64,000 nt of DNA from Runella aurantiaca (lineage in GTDB: Bacteria > Bacteroidota > Bacteroidia > Cytophagales > Spirosomataceae), in assembly GCF_003339505.1 (NCBI RefSeq), contig NZ_QPIW01000024.1, forward strand, positions 1 through 64,000, written 5' to 3'. Positions 17,990 through 26,364 of the stretch are shown here, piece by piece; position 1 is the first letter of the stretch; every line of letters begins with the position of its first letter. The notes under the pieces are model-generated. The model was not told the DNA's origin. It was given only the letters and a program-made list of their open reading frames with translations, and did not search any database. The translations under genes and the position numbers were made by a program.

Positions 17990-19180
17990 ATGGCATTAGA
18001 ACAAACATGGCGGTGGTTTGGCCCCAACGACCCCGTAAGCCTGTCGGACGTAAGACAAGCCGGCGCAACGGGCATCGTAAACGCCCTGCACCAAATTCCG
18101 AACGGTCAGGTTTGGACGGTAGAAGATATTCAGCAACGCAAATCTATCATCGAAGAGGCGGGTTTGAGCTGGTCGGTGGTAGAGAGTGTGCCCGTTCATG
18201 AAGACATCAAGAAAGCATCGGGAAATTTTAAGCAATACATCGAAAACTACAAAGAATCGCTCACCAATTTGGCGGCTTGTGGCATTGATACCGTTTGCTA
18301 TAATTTTATGCCCATTTTGGATTGGACACGGACGGATTTGAACGCGCCCATGCCCGACGGTTCTACGGGATTGCGGTTTGATTTTAACGAATTTGCCGCT
18401 TTTGAACTGTATATTTTAAAACGGGTAGGGGCGGAAGCGCACTATAACGAAACCCAAAAATTGAAGGCCAAAGCGTGGATTGATAAAGCCGACGAGGCGG
18501 ATGTTACTCGATTGGTGCGCAATATCATCGCGGGTTTGCCGGGTTCTGAAGAAAGCTACACCGTTGAGCAGTTTCGGGACGTGTTGGATACGTATAAATA
18601 TGTAGGTGACAAAGAATTACGCGAGAATCTGTACGCGTTCTTACGCGAAATCGTGCCCTTGGCCCAAGATGCGGGCATTCGATTGTCGATTCACCCCGAC
18701 GATCCGCCGTATCCGATTTTGGGCCTGCCGCGCGTGGTAAGCACAGAAGCCGATGCCAAACAATTGTTAGCGGCGGCCGATTTATCGGCCAACGGTCTGT
18801 GTTTTTGCACGGGAAGCTACGGCGTGCGCGGCGACAATGACTTGGTGGGTATGGTTGAGCGTCTCGGCGACCGCATTCACTTCATTCACCTACGGGCTAC
18901 GCAGCGCGACGAAGAAGGTAACTTTCACGAAGCCAATCACTTGGAAGGAAATGTGGACATGTATGGCGTTATGAAAGCGTTGGTGTTGGAACAAAGACGT
19001 AGAAAACAGGAAGGCCGCACCGACCTGCGGATGCCGTTCCGACCTGACCACGGCCACAAAATGCTCGACGACCTCAACGCAGGCAAAAGGACCAATCCTG
19101 GCTACACGGCCATCGGTCGTTTACGCGGCTTGGCTGAGTTAAGAGGGTTGGAAATGGGCATTGAGCGGAGTTTGTCGTAA
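17990..19180 (+). CDS. uxuA: Mannonate dehydratase
   Basis: 396 residues, a full-length UxuA. The start [30 protein letters not shown] is characteristic, as are [32 protein letters not shown] and the final [13 protein letters not shown] with metal-binding His/Asp. It removes water from D-mannonate to give 2-keto-3-deoxygluconate in the glucuronate pathway, using Mn or Fe. It stands alone here: no uxaC, uxuB or kdgK neighbours are visible. A convergent terminator separates it from hslU. It could serve uronates released by the glycan loci elsewhere in the window. Confidence 0.96.
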   Translation: MALEQTWRWFGPNDPVSLSDVRQAGATGIVNALHQIPNGQVWTVEDIQQRKSIIEEAGLSWSVVESVPVHEDIKKASGNFKQYIENYKESLTNLAACGIDTVCYNFMPILDWTRTDLNAPMPDGSTGLRFDFNEFAAFELYILKRVGAEAHYNETQKLKAKAWIDKADEADVTRLVRNIIAGLPGSEESYTVEQFRDVLDTYKYVGDKELRENLYAFLREIVPLAQDAGIRLSIHPDDPPYPILGLPRVVSTEADAKQLLAAADLSANGLCFCTGSYGVRGDNDLVGMVERLGDRIHFIHLRATQRDEEGNFHEANHLEGNVDMYGVMKALVLEQRRRKQEGRTDLRMPFRPDHGHKMLDDLNAGKRTNPGYTAIGRLRGLAELRGLEMGIERSLS

Positions 19181-19232
19181 GGCTTTTACAGTTGTTTTCT
19201 ATCAACCCCTATTGGTTATTGCGTTTACAAAA

Positions 19233-19278
19233 AACGTCGGCGAGGACTGGGCGGCCCTTTTCAAACCTCGCCGACGTT
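19233..19278. terminator. Bidirectional terminator between uxuA and hslU
   Basis: AACGTCGGCGAGG (19233-19245) is an exact inverted copy of 19266-19278, preceded by an A-run. The 13-bp stem sits between convergent genes. Confidence 0.85.
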
Positions 19279-19284
19279 AATTCA

Positions 19285-20721
19285 CTATAAAATATACTGA
19301 CTCAAATCGCGGTTTTTGACTAAACTCGACAGACGTTGTTGCACCAATTCTTTGGTAACCAATACGTGCGAATTGGCCCCAATGACGTCGGGAATGTCGT
19401 ACATAAAATCATTGAGTAAGGTACTCATGACCGTCTGCAAACGACGCGCGCCGATGTTTTCAACGTCGGAGTTGATGGTAAACGCTAGCTTGGCGAGTTC
19501 GCGCAGGGCATCGTCGTTGAATGTCAATTCAACGCCTTCGGATTCCATCAGCGCGTGGTATTGGCGAGTCAGAGAGTTGCGCGGCTCTTTCAAAATCCGG
19601 TAGAAATCATCTTCTGTAAGGCTTTGCAATTCTACCCGAATCGGGAAACGTCCCTGCAATTCGGGAATCAAATCAGACGGCTTCGAAACATGAAATGCCC
19701 CCGCCGCCACAAATAAAATATGGTCGGTTTTGATGGGACCATATTTGGTGTTGACTGTGGAGCCTTCCACAATTGGCAACAAATCGCGCTGCACGCCTTC
19801 ACGACTCACATCGGGGCCGCCACCTTTTCCGTTTGAATTGGCAATTTTGTCAATTTCATCAATAAAAATAATGCCTAAATCTTCGGCTTTGGCGATGGCC
19901 TCTTCTTTGACCTCGTCCATGTCGATGAGCTTGGCGGCTTCTTCTTCGAGCAAAATCTTGCGGGCGTCGGCGATGGTCACCTTGCGCTTTTTGTTGCGCT
20001 TAGGCATCATATTGCCGAGCATTTCCTGGATATTCATCATCGACATATCATCAATGGGACCACCCATGACGCCGATGTTGGGTGCGGACGATGCCTGCAT
20101 GTCGATTTCGATTTTGCGGTCTTCGAGTTCGCCCGCGCGCAGTTTTTCCCGAAAACGCCCGCGCGTCCGTTCGTTGAGCTCGTGGTCGGGCATGGAAGAA
20201 ATCGGGGGCGGTGTTTGCACCATGTCGGCATCATCCGTAATGGCAAATCCAACGCTGGGGCGGTGCTGACCTTGGTTAGTATTGTTGGGATACATCGGAG
20301 GGATTAATACGTCCAGAATAATATCTTCGACGATTTCCTGCGCTCTTTGTTTGACGGCTTCTTTCTTGTCGGTTTTAACCAGATTGACGGCCTGTTCCAC
20401 CAAATCTCGCACCATGCTTTCTACATCGCGACCCACGTAACCCACTTCGGTAAACTTCGAGGCTTCCACTTTTACGAAAGGTGCATTGGCGATTTTGGCC
20501 AATCGGCGGGCAATTTCGGTCTTTCCGACCCCCGTGGCCCCAATCATCAGGATGTTGTTGGGAATGATTTCTTTTTGCATTTCGGGCGTGCTGTTCATGC
20601 GTCGCCAACGGTTTCGGAGGGCAATGGCTACGTTGCGCTTGGCATCGTGTTGTCCGATGATGTATTTATCAAGCTCGGCGACTATTTCGCGCGGTGTCAA
20701 TTTGTCTAAGTGTAAGGACAT
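19285..20721 (-). CDS. hslU: ATP-dependent protease ATPase subunit HslU
   Basis: 478 residues from the ATG at 20721. The extra 17 residues of the longer frame do not belong to the family. The Walker A motif is GATGVGKT (61-68), with the preceding ELDKYIIGQHDAKRNVAIALRNRWRR typical of HslU/ClpY. An inserted, charged I-domain lies in the middle, Walker B is IIFIDEIDKIA, and the C-terminus is the SLVKNRDLSQYIL tail used to dock the HslV protease. It unfolds substrates for HslV in the cytoplasm. hslV is not adjacent. The gene is transcribed away from the small lipoprotein gene at 20818. Confidence 0.97.
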   Translation of the reverse strand: MSLHLDKLTPREIVAELDKYIIGQHDAKRNVAIALRNRWRRMNSTPEMQKEIIPNNILMIGATGVGKTEIARRLAKIANAPFVKVEASKFTEVGYVGRDVESMVRDLVEQAVNLVKTDKKEAVKQRAQEIVEDIILDVLIPPMYPNNTNQGQHRPSVGFAITDDADMVQTPPPISSMPDHELNERTRGRFREKLRAGELEDRKIEIDMQASSAPNIGVMGGPIDDMSMMNIQEMLGNMMPKRNKKRKVTIADARKILLEEEAAKLIDMDEVKEEAIAKAEDLGIIFIDEIDKIANSNGKGGGPDVSREGVQRDLLPIVEGSTVNTKYGPIKTDHILFVAAGAFHVSKPSDLIPELQGRFPIRVELQSLTEDDFYRILKEPRNSLTRQYHALMESEGVELTFNDDALRELAKLAFTINSDVENIGARRLQTVMSTLLNDFMYDIPDVIGANSHVLVTKELVQQRLSSLVKNRDLSQYIL

Positions 20722-20759
20722 AAATGCGATTAAAATTTTGCAAAACAAATGTAGAAACG

Positions 20760-20790
20760 TTGGCAATTTCAAATTTGAACTCTATTTTTG
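20760..20790 (+). promoter_or_regulatory. Bacteroidota-type promoter for the lipoprotein gene
   Basis: TATTTTTG (20783-20790) matches the -7 consensus TAnnTTTG and lies 20 bases after a TTG (20760-20762) that fits the -33 box. The start codon of the lipoprotein gene follows 28 bases downstream. Confidence 0.6.
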
Positions 20791-20817
20791 TACAAATTTG
20801 ATAAACGAATCTTGAAG

Positions 20818-21117
20818 ATGAAACGTAACTTTTTGAAAATAAGTGCTTTGTTGTTGGTTGTTTCTTTGGCCTCTTGTAAGTATCAAAAGAACAATAAGAT
20901 TGATCAAACAGATGTACGCGCCGGCGATGAATACGTTTACGGTGTACATCCTGATTCGGCGGCTCGTCAGACCAAGATTAAATATACGGCTAAGCCCGAA
21001 CTCGAACTGCGTACCAACAGTATTCGTGAAAAAATGTTTGGTGCAGCTACGGCTGAAACAACGGCTCCTGCGGCGGCACCAGCAGCGGCTGATTCAGCAG
21101 CCACTGCGGCCAACTAG
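20818..21117 (+). CDS. Small lipoprotein of unknown function
   Basis: 99 residues from ATG 20818, chosen because it gives a clean lipoprotein signal (SLASC, Cys at residue 19). The mature part is hydrophilic, with a DEYVYGVHPDSAARQTKIKY segment, and ends in an Ala/Pro/Thr-rich tail (AAPAAADSAATAAN) that is probably disordered. I recognise no domain. It has its own promoter and is followed by a terminator, so it is transcribed as a single gene. Confidence 0.75.
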   Translation: MKRNFLKISALLLVVSLASCKYQKNNKIDQTDVRAGDEYVYGVHPDSAARQTKIKYTAKPELELRTNSIREKMFGAATAETTAPAAAPAAADSAATAAN

Positions 21118-21141
21118 ATTTTTAGCATTTGATATAAATAC

Positions 21142-21174
21142 GAAGCGACGTTTGAATAAGCGTCGCTTCTTTTG
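21142..21174 (+). terminator. Rho-independent terminator
   Basis: GAAGCGACG (21142-21150) pairs with CGTCGCTTC (21161-21169), followed by a T-rich tract. It lies between the lipoprotein and NTF2-like genes. Confidence 0.75.
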
Positions 21175-21195
21175 TTTCCTAAAACTCATTTTTCT

Positions 21196-21654
21196 ATGAA
21201 AAAGTTATTCCAAATTTTGAGTATTTCGCTCTTTTGTAGTGTTGGCGTTTTTGCCCAATCGGCCGAAGAAACGGCGGTCAAAGTGCCTATTCAGCAGCTG
21301 TTTGACGGAATGAAAAAGAGCGATTCGACCCTAGTACGCCAATCGTTGATGCCGGGCGCGCGTCTTGAGTCGATTGCCAAAAACAAATCTGGTGAAGTCA
21401 CGGTACGTTCCGATTCTTTCGAAGGATTTTTGAAAAGTATTGGCAAAGCTACCCCTGGTGATTTGGACGAACGCCTGAGCGCGGTCGACATTCGCATCGA
21501 CGGTGAAATGGCCACGGCTTGGACACCCTATAAATTTTATTTCAAAGGCAATTTCAGTCATTGCGGGGTCAATGCGTTTCAGTTGGTCAAAACCGCCGCT
21601 GGTTGGAAAATCCTGAGCATCATCGATACCCGCCGCAAAGAGGGTTGTGAATAA
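21196..21654 (+). CDS. Exported NTF2/SnoaL-like (lumazine-binding-type) protein
   Basis: 152 residues from ATG 21196, with a signal peptide ending GVFAQ. The mature part has the cone-shaped NTF2-like pattern: an initial helix (VKVPIQQLFDGMKKSDSTLVRQSL), the SFEGFLKSIG region, then strands with ATAWTPYKFYFKGNFSHCGV and the closing GWKILSIIDTRRKEGCE. Proteins of this type in Bacteroidota are annotated as nuclear transport factor 2 family or putative lumazine-binding. No catalytic residues can be assigned, so the function is unknown; it is probably a periplasmic small-molecule-binding protein. Confidence 0.75.
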   Translation: MKKLFQILSISLFCSVGVFAQSAEETAVKVPIQQLFDGMKKSDSTLVRQSLMPGARLESIAKNKSGEVTVRSDSFEGFLKSIGKATPGDLDERLSAVDIRIDGEMATAWTPYKFYFKGNFSHCGVNAFQLVKTAAGWKILSIIDTRRKEGCE

Positions 21655-21659
21655 GGTAG

Positions 21660-21769
21660 GGGCAGAGCCGCAGCGGCCTCTGCCCGATAGAATGCCCGAA
21701 TAATAAAAGAAAAACAAGGTCGGTTGTAAGCAACCTCCCCTTCAAAAAAACGCGGTTATGAGTAACCGC
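21660..21769. repeat. Spacer with three hairpins
   Basis: GGGCAGAG (21660-21667) pairs with CTCTGCCC (21678-21685); GGTTG (21722-21726) with CAACC (21731-21735); GCGGTTA (21752-21758) with TAACCGC (21763-21769). The first could terminate the NTF2-like gene, though no T-run follows. The last lies only 14 bases before the next start codon and could affect its translation. Confidence 0.5.
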
Positions 21770-21783
21770 TTTCACTTACTGTC

Positions 21784-22035
21784 ATGCGTTACGTAGGAGA
21801 TATATCAAGCACCGATCATTACAAAATCGCCCTTTATACATGGAATGGTAAGTACATCGTCAAGGTGGAAGCGGGTTTGTACGAGCAGACCTATAAAGTC
21901 AGCGAAATGGATTTTTTTGGTGACGAAGCCGATATTCATAAGCTTTTTTCTGACGAAGCCTTTCTAAAAACCATTTTTGCGCGTTTCAATCAAATGCATA
22001 CTGATTTTCAGGAAGCAATAGAACGGAATGAGTAA
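21784..22035 (+). CDS. Conserved-looking small hypothetical protein
   Basis: 83 residues, acidic and soluble, with no signal peptide or membrane segment. It reads as a compact alpha/beta fold: MRYVGDISSTDHYKIALYTW, NGKYIVKVEAGLYEQTYKVS, then helices containing DEADIHKLFSDEAFLKTIF. Codon usage matches its neighbours and the stop is 10 bases from the convergent protease gene. I believe it is a genuine cytoplasmic protein of unknown function. Confidence 0.65.
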   Translation: MRYVGDISSTDHYKIALYTWNGKYIVKVEAGLYEQTYKVSEMDFFGDEADIHKLFSDEAFLKTIFARFNQMHTDFQEAIERNE

Positions 22036-22045
22036 ATCACTCAAA

Positions 22046-23056
22046 TTATTTCAATTCGCCCGGAATAACACTTATCTTCTTCGCCAGATTATTCCTTAAA
22101 ATCGTCACTTCACTGCGTTTTCCGATGGTAGTTTCGGTGAGCAATTTGTGTAAATCATCCACTGAGCCAACGGGGTTTCCTTCAAAGCCCACAATAATAT
22201 CGCCCGCTCTGAATTCCGAGTTGTACGATACGCCGTCGGCCTCTACGCTCACGATGTAGATTCCTGTTTTGGTCTGTAATTGATTGTACTGCATGATGCG
22301 GTCGGTGAGGTTGATGAGTTGCCCCGCAATCCCCAAATATCCTCTACGTACGCGGCCTTGCATGATAAGCTGACCGGCTACTTGCGCGGTGATATTGGAA
22401 GATACCGCAAAACACAGCCCCTGCGCGGGTAGAATGACGGCGGTATTGACGCCGATGACCTCCCCGTGTGAGTTGACCAACGGCCCGCCCGAATTGCCCG
22501 GATTGAGGGAAGCGTCGGTCTGAATGACATCGTCAATCAAACGCCCAGACTCCGAGCGTAACGTGCGGCCCAAGGCGCTGATGACCCCCGCCGTGACGGT
22601 GTATTGAAATCCGTAGGGGTTGCCGATGGCAATGGCGATTTGGCCTACCTGAAGGTTTTTGGAGTTGCCAAATGCAACGGCCTTCAAGGCATCTCCGTAG
22701 ATTTTCAACACGGCAATGTCGGTGGCGGGGTCACGACCAATGATTTGGGCTTCAAACTCACGCCCGTCTTGTAGCAGAGCCGAAATTTTGGTGGCACCTG
22801 CCACCACGTGGTTGTTGGTGATGACAAACCCATCGGACGAAATCACAAACCCAGAGCCGGTTCCCTGACCTTCGTTTGGGTTGCGGCTGCGGGGTTCTTT
22901 TTTGCCGCTCACTTTGATTTGAACGACCGAGTTGCTGACTTTTTTAGCTACATTTACCACCGTTTGGGAGTAAGCATCGAGTAAAGGTGCATCATCTTGA
23001 AAGACTGAATTGCCGCCCTCGGCGACGTCAGTACTTGAGTTGGTGAAAGTAATCAT
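22046..23056 (-). CDS. HtrA/DegP-like S1C serine protease with PDZ domain
   Basis: 336 residues. The trypsin-like domain shows the catalytic triad H83 (VITNNHVVAG), D113 (ATDIAVLK) and S189 (NPGNSGGPLVN). A single PDZ domain fills the last ~90 residues (GIYIVSVEADGVSYNSEFRAGDIIVGF). Oddly for this family there is no signal peptide or N-terminal membrane helix: the protein begins with a polar stretch (MITFTNSSTDVAEGG). It may therefore act in the cytoplasm, or the start may be misplaced, although no better upstream start is visible. HtrA proteins degrade or refold damaged proteins. Confidence 0.88.
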   Translation of the reverse strand: MITFTNSSTDVAEGGNSVFQDDAPLLDAYSQTVVNVAKKVSNSVVQIKVSGKKEPRSRNPNEGQGTGSGFVISSDGFVITNNHVVAGATKISALLQDGREFEAQIIGRDPATDIAVLKIYGDALKAVAFGNSKNLQVGQIAIAIGNPYGFQYTVTAGVISALGRTLRSESGRLIDDVIQTDASLNPGNSGGPLVNSHGEVIGVNTAVILPAQGLCFAVSSNITAQVAGQLIMQGRVRRGYLGIAGQLINLTDRIMQYNQLQTKTGIYIVSVEADGVSYNSEFRAGDIIVGFEGNPVGSVDDLHKLLTETTIGKRSEVTILRNNLAKKISVIPGELK

Positions 23057-23130
23057 GGTGTTTGAGAATGAGAAAAACCCAGTGCTTCAATCCCCGTTCC
23101 ATTGTATAAAAAACGACATTTTGACAGACA

Positions 23131-23316
23131 ATGACCTTTGAACAATACCTTATCACCAAAAAAATTGACATAAAGGCATTTCGCCAACACGAAGCGGAGC
23201 GTTTTCAGGAATGGGAAACGCTCTATGCACAAGTACATCCCGAGAGCTTCACCGCCCAAAAAAAGTTTTTAATCAATGATGTGCGCAGAAAGTATCTGTT
23301 AAAAAGCGGTGAATAG
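23131..23316 (+). CDS. Small hypothetical protein, 61 residues
   Basis: A helical, charged protein (LITKKIDIKAFRQHEAERFQEW, then SFTAQKKFLINDVRRKYLL). It starts 74 bases from the divergent protease gene, with an intact start and normal codon use. There is no signal peptide. Likely a real cytoplasmic protein of unknown role. Confidence 0.6.
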   Translation: MTFEQYLITKKIDIKAFRQHEAERFQEWETLYAQVHPESFTAQKKFLINDVRRKYLLKSGE

Positions 23317-23372
23317 AAGGTTAGAATAGCGGCTTTTGTGATTTATAGCAATAGTAAATCATAAAAAACGAT

Positions 23373-24713
23373 ATGAGCCTTTTGCCTTCTTGCGTTCGTT
23401 CTCTCTGTTTTCTTTTGTTTTTCTCTTCTTTGGCTTTTGCCCAACAAAAACCCAACATCATTATGATTTTGGTGGACGATATGGGGTGGGGCGAAGTGGG
23501 TGTATACGGTTCAAAATATTGCGAAACACCCCATCTGGACAACCTTGCCAAACAGGGGATGAGATTCACGAATTTTTACGCCAATTCAACCGTGTGTTCG
23601 CCTACCCGGGCCGCCCTGATGACGGGCCGTTATCCCGATTTGGTGGGTGTGCCTGGCGTGATTCGGGGCAACGTTGAAAATAGCTGGGGGTACTTTTCTC
23701 CCAAAGCCCTCACACTCCCTCAGGTACTGAAAACGGCAGGCTATCAGACCGCGATGGTCGGAAAATGGCATTTGGGGCTGGAGCCAGAAAATCACCCCAA
23801 TCGACGGGGATTTGCGCATTTTCACGGGTTTTTGGAAGACATGATGGATGATTATTATACGCACCTGCGCGAAGGAAAAAACTGGATGCGGCTCAACAAA
23901 CAGGTCATTGACCCACAAGGCCACGCCAGCGATTTATTTACCCAATGGGCCATTGATTACCTGAATACCCAAAAGAAAAATCCGAAACCTTTCTTTTTAT
24001 ATCTGGCATACAATGCCCCTCATTTCCCCGTTCAACCACCCCAAGAATGGCTGGAAAAAGTAAAAAAACGGAATCCTAATCTTTCCGAAAAACGGGCCAA
24101 ACTCACGGCCCTGATTGAGCATTTGGATGAAAGTATTGGCAAGGTAATGGAGGTGTTGCGTCAAAATGGGCAGGCTGAAAATACGCTCATTGTTTTCAGC
24201 AGCGATAACGGGGGTCTGTTGTCTGACGAAGCCGATAACGGCATTTGGAAAGGAGGCAAACAGACAATGTACGAAGGCGGAATTCGGGTGCCGACCATTG
24301 CCGTTTGGAAGAATAGAATCAACGCCAATACGAAAACGGATTTTCGGGCGCTTACCATGGATTTACTCCCCACTTTTTGTGAAGCTGCGGGGGCGAAATT
24401 CCCGCCCTTCATAGACGGGAAGTCTTTTTTATCCGTGCTGAAAGGAGAGCCCAAAACAAGCTCGGAAAGACCCACTTTCTGGGTACGGCGGGAAGGCGGA
24501 GCGTACGGTGGACAAGAGTATTACGCTTTGCGAGAGGGAAACTGGAAAATCTTGCAAAACACACCGTTTGAGCCTTTTCAGCTATTCGATATGTCGAAAG
24601 ATTCCCTCGAAACGACGGATGTAAAAACCGCTAATAAAGCGATGTATGAAACTTTAGTAAAGAAATTAAGAAATCACATTCAAAAAGCGGGCGCGGTGAA
24701 CTGGCAAAAGTAG
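23373..24713 (+). CDS. Exported arylsulfatase-type sulfatase (first of three)
   Basis: 446 residues with a signal peptide ending LAFAQ. The N-terminal metal motif is ILVDDMGWGEVGVYG. The active-site signature is C75-S-P-T-R79 followed by AALMTGRYP, where the Cys is converted to formylglycine. GKWHLG, the metal-binding FSSDNGG and GKSFLSVLKG also fit the type I sulfatase fold. It hydrolyses sulfate esters, probably on a polysaccharide or glycan, in the periplasm. The 83-base gap to the next sulfatase and the shared strand suggest co-expression. The maturation enzyme is not in the window. Confidence 0.93.
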   Translation: MSLLPSCVRSLCFLLFFSSLAFAQQKPNIIMILVDDMGWGEVGVYGSKYCETPHLDNLAKQGMRFTNFYANSTVCSPTRAALMTGRYPDLVGVPGVIRGNVENSWGYFSPKALTLPQVLKTAGYQTAMVGKWHLGLEPENHPNRRGFAHFHGFLEDMMDDYYTHLREGKNWMRLNKQVIDPQGHASDLFTQWAIDYLNTQKKNPKPFFLYLAYNAPHFPVQPPQEWLEKVKKRNPNLSEKRAKLTALIEHLDESIGKVMEVLRQNGQAENTLIVFSSDNGGLLSDEADNGIWKGGKQTMYEGGIRVPTIAVWKNRINANTKTDFRALTMDLLPTFCEAAGAKFPPFIDGKSFLSVLKGEPKTSSERPTFWVRREGGAYGGQEYYALREGNWKILQNTPFEPFQLFDMSKDSLETTDVKTANKAMYETLVKKLRNHIQKAGAVNWQK

Positions 24714-24796
24714 CCGCGTGCATCTACCTGAATTGTTTAAGTAAAAGCGCCTTTTATTACGCTTATTATCAAGAGATTATTCACTTTGTTTCTATC

Positions 24797-26329
24797 ATGT
24801 TCAAAAAAGCCTTTCTCTTTTGTATCGCGGCTACGGCTGGTATCGTGGCTTTGACGGGGTTTAATCCGTCGAAAAACACTAAAAGCGTTGCTGCTTCTCC
24901 CAAAAATGTCATCTTCATTTTGGCCGATGACCACCGCTACGATGCCATGGGTTTTATGGAAAAGTTCTCGGGTTTACAGACCCCAAATCTAGATAAAATG
25001 GCTGCCAATGGGGCGCACGTACAAAACGCCTTTGTGAGTACAGCCCTTTGTTCGCCAAGCCGGGCGAGCATTCTTTCGGGTCAATACGCGCACACGCATC
25101 AGGTGGTTGACAACTTTGCGCCATTGCCGCCCAATACCAAATTTTTTCCGATGTATCTGCAAAAGGCGGGCTACAAAACGGCTTTCTTGGGCAAATGGCA
25201 CATGGGTAATGCCGACGACGCCCCGCAACCGGGCTTTGATTATTGGTTGAGTTTTAAAGGACAGGGACAGTACTACAACCCCACATTCAATATCAACGGC
25301 AAACAGGTAACCCACAAAGATGGCTACACGACCGATTTGCTGACCGACTACGCCATTGAGTGGATGGGTAAGCAGGACAAAAACAAACCGTTCTTTTTGT
25401 ACCTCTCGCACAAGGCCGTTCACGCCGATTTTCAACCCGCCAAACGCCACGCGGGCAAGTACAAAGACATGCAGATTCAGTACCCTGCCTCAATGTATTT
25501 GACCAAGAGCGATACCAGTAAAATTTGGGGAAGAAATGCAAAAGACCCCGAGACGGGAGAGGTCAAAAGCAACATGAAAGATATGCCCAATTGGGTTAAA
25601 AATCAGCGATATAGCTGGCACGGAGTGGATTATCTTTACCACGGAACCATCAGCTTCAATGATTTCTATCGCCAATATTGCGAAACCCTACTCGGAGTCG
25701 ATGAAAGCGTGGGTCGGGTGATGAAATACTTGGAAGACAATGGATTGGCCGAAAATACTTTGGTGATTTATATGGGCGACAACGGGTTTAGTTTTGGTGA
25801 ACGCGGCCTGATTGACAAACGCCACGCTTACGAGGAGTCGATGCGGGTGCCGATGTTGGTGAGTTGTCCGTCGGTGATAAAACCCAAAACCAAGCTCACC
25901 AATGTGATTCAGAACATCGACATTGCGCCCACGATTTTGGCCTATGCGGGCTTGGCTACGCCTGCTCAAATGCAGGGGAAATCGTTTTTGCCGTTGCTGA
26001 AAGGACAAAAAACGGAGTGGAAAGACCGGGCATTTTATGAATATTACTGGGAATATGATTTTCCTCAAACACCTACGATGTTTGCCGTACGAACCGACCG
26101 TTACAAATACATTTTTAACCACGGCGTGTGGGACGCCAACGAACTTTACGACTTACAAACCGACCCCGAAGAAATCAATAATCTAATCAGAAGTCCTCAA
26201 CACCAGACGATTGCGAAAGACCTGCGCGACCAAGTTTGGGGCTGGTTGGAGAATACCAACGGTTTGCAGATTCCGCTCAAACGAATTAAGCAAAAGCGCA
26301 ACGACCACATTTACAAGGGAAATTATTGA
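24797..26329 (+). CDS. Exported sulfatase (second of three)
   Basis: 510 residues. The N-terminus is hydrophobic (MFKKAFLFCIAATAGIVALTG), a probable signal peptide. Metal and formylglycine motifs are intact: ILADDHRYDAMG and C85-S-P-S-R89 followed by ASILSGQYAH, with GKWHMG and YMGDNGFSFGERGL. The ending (NELYDLQTDPEEINNL) is the usual sulfatase C-terminal substrate-binding strand region. Compared with the first enzyme it has an insertion of about 60 residues around HADFQPAKRHAGKYKD, so the substrate probably differs. It resembles sulfatases that act on glycosaminoglycan or algal polysaccharide fragments, but the specificity is unknown. Confidence 0.93.
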   Translation: MFKKAFLFCIAATAGIVALTGFNPSKNTKSVAASPKNVIFILADDHRYDAMGFMEKFSGLQTPNLDKMAANGAHVQNAFVSTALCSPSRASILSGQYAHTHQVVDNFAPLPPNTKFFPMYLQKAGYKTAFLGKWHMGNADDAPQPGFDYWLSFKGQGQYYNPTFNINGKQVTHKDGYTTDLLTDYAIEWMGKQDKNKPFFLYLSHKAVHADFQPAKRHAGKYKDMQIQYPASMYLTKSDTSKIWGRNAKDPETGEVKSNMKDMPNWVKNQRYSWHGVDYLYHGTISFNDFYRQYCETLLGVDESVGRVMKYLEDNGLAENTLVIYMGDNGFSFGERGLIDKRHAYEESMRVPMLVSCPSVIKPKTKLTNVIQNIDIAPTILAYAGLATPAQMQGKSFLPLLKGQKTEWKDRAFYEYYWEYDFPQTPTMFAVRTDRYKYIFNHGVWDANELYDLQTDPEEINNLIRSPQHQTIAKDLRDQVWGWLENTNGLQIPLKRIKQKRNDHIYKGNY

Positions 26330-26364
26330 GATTTTGTCCGTACCACACTTCACATTTCTTCATT

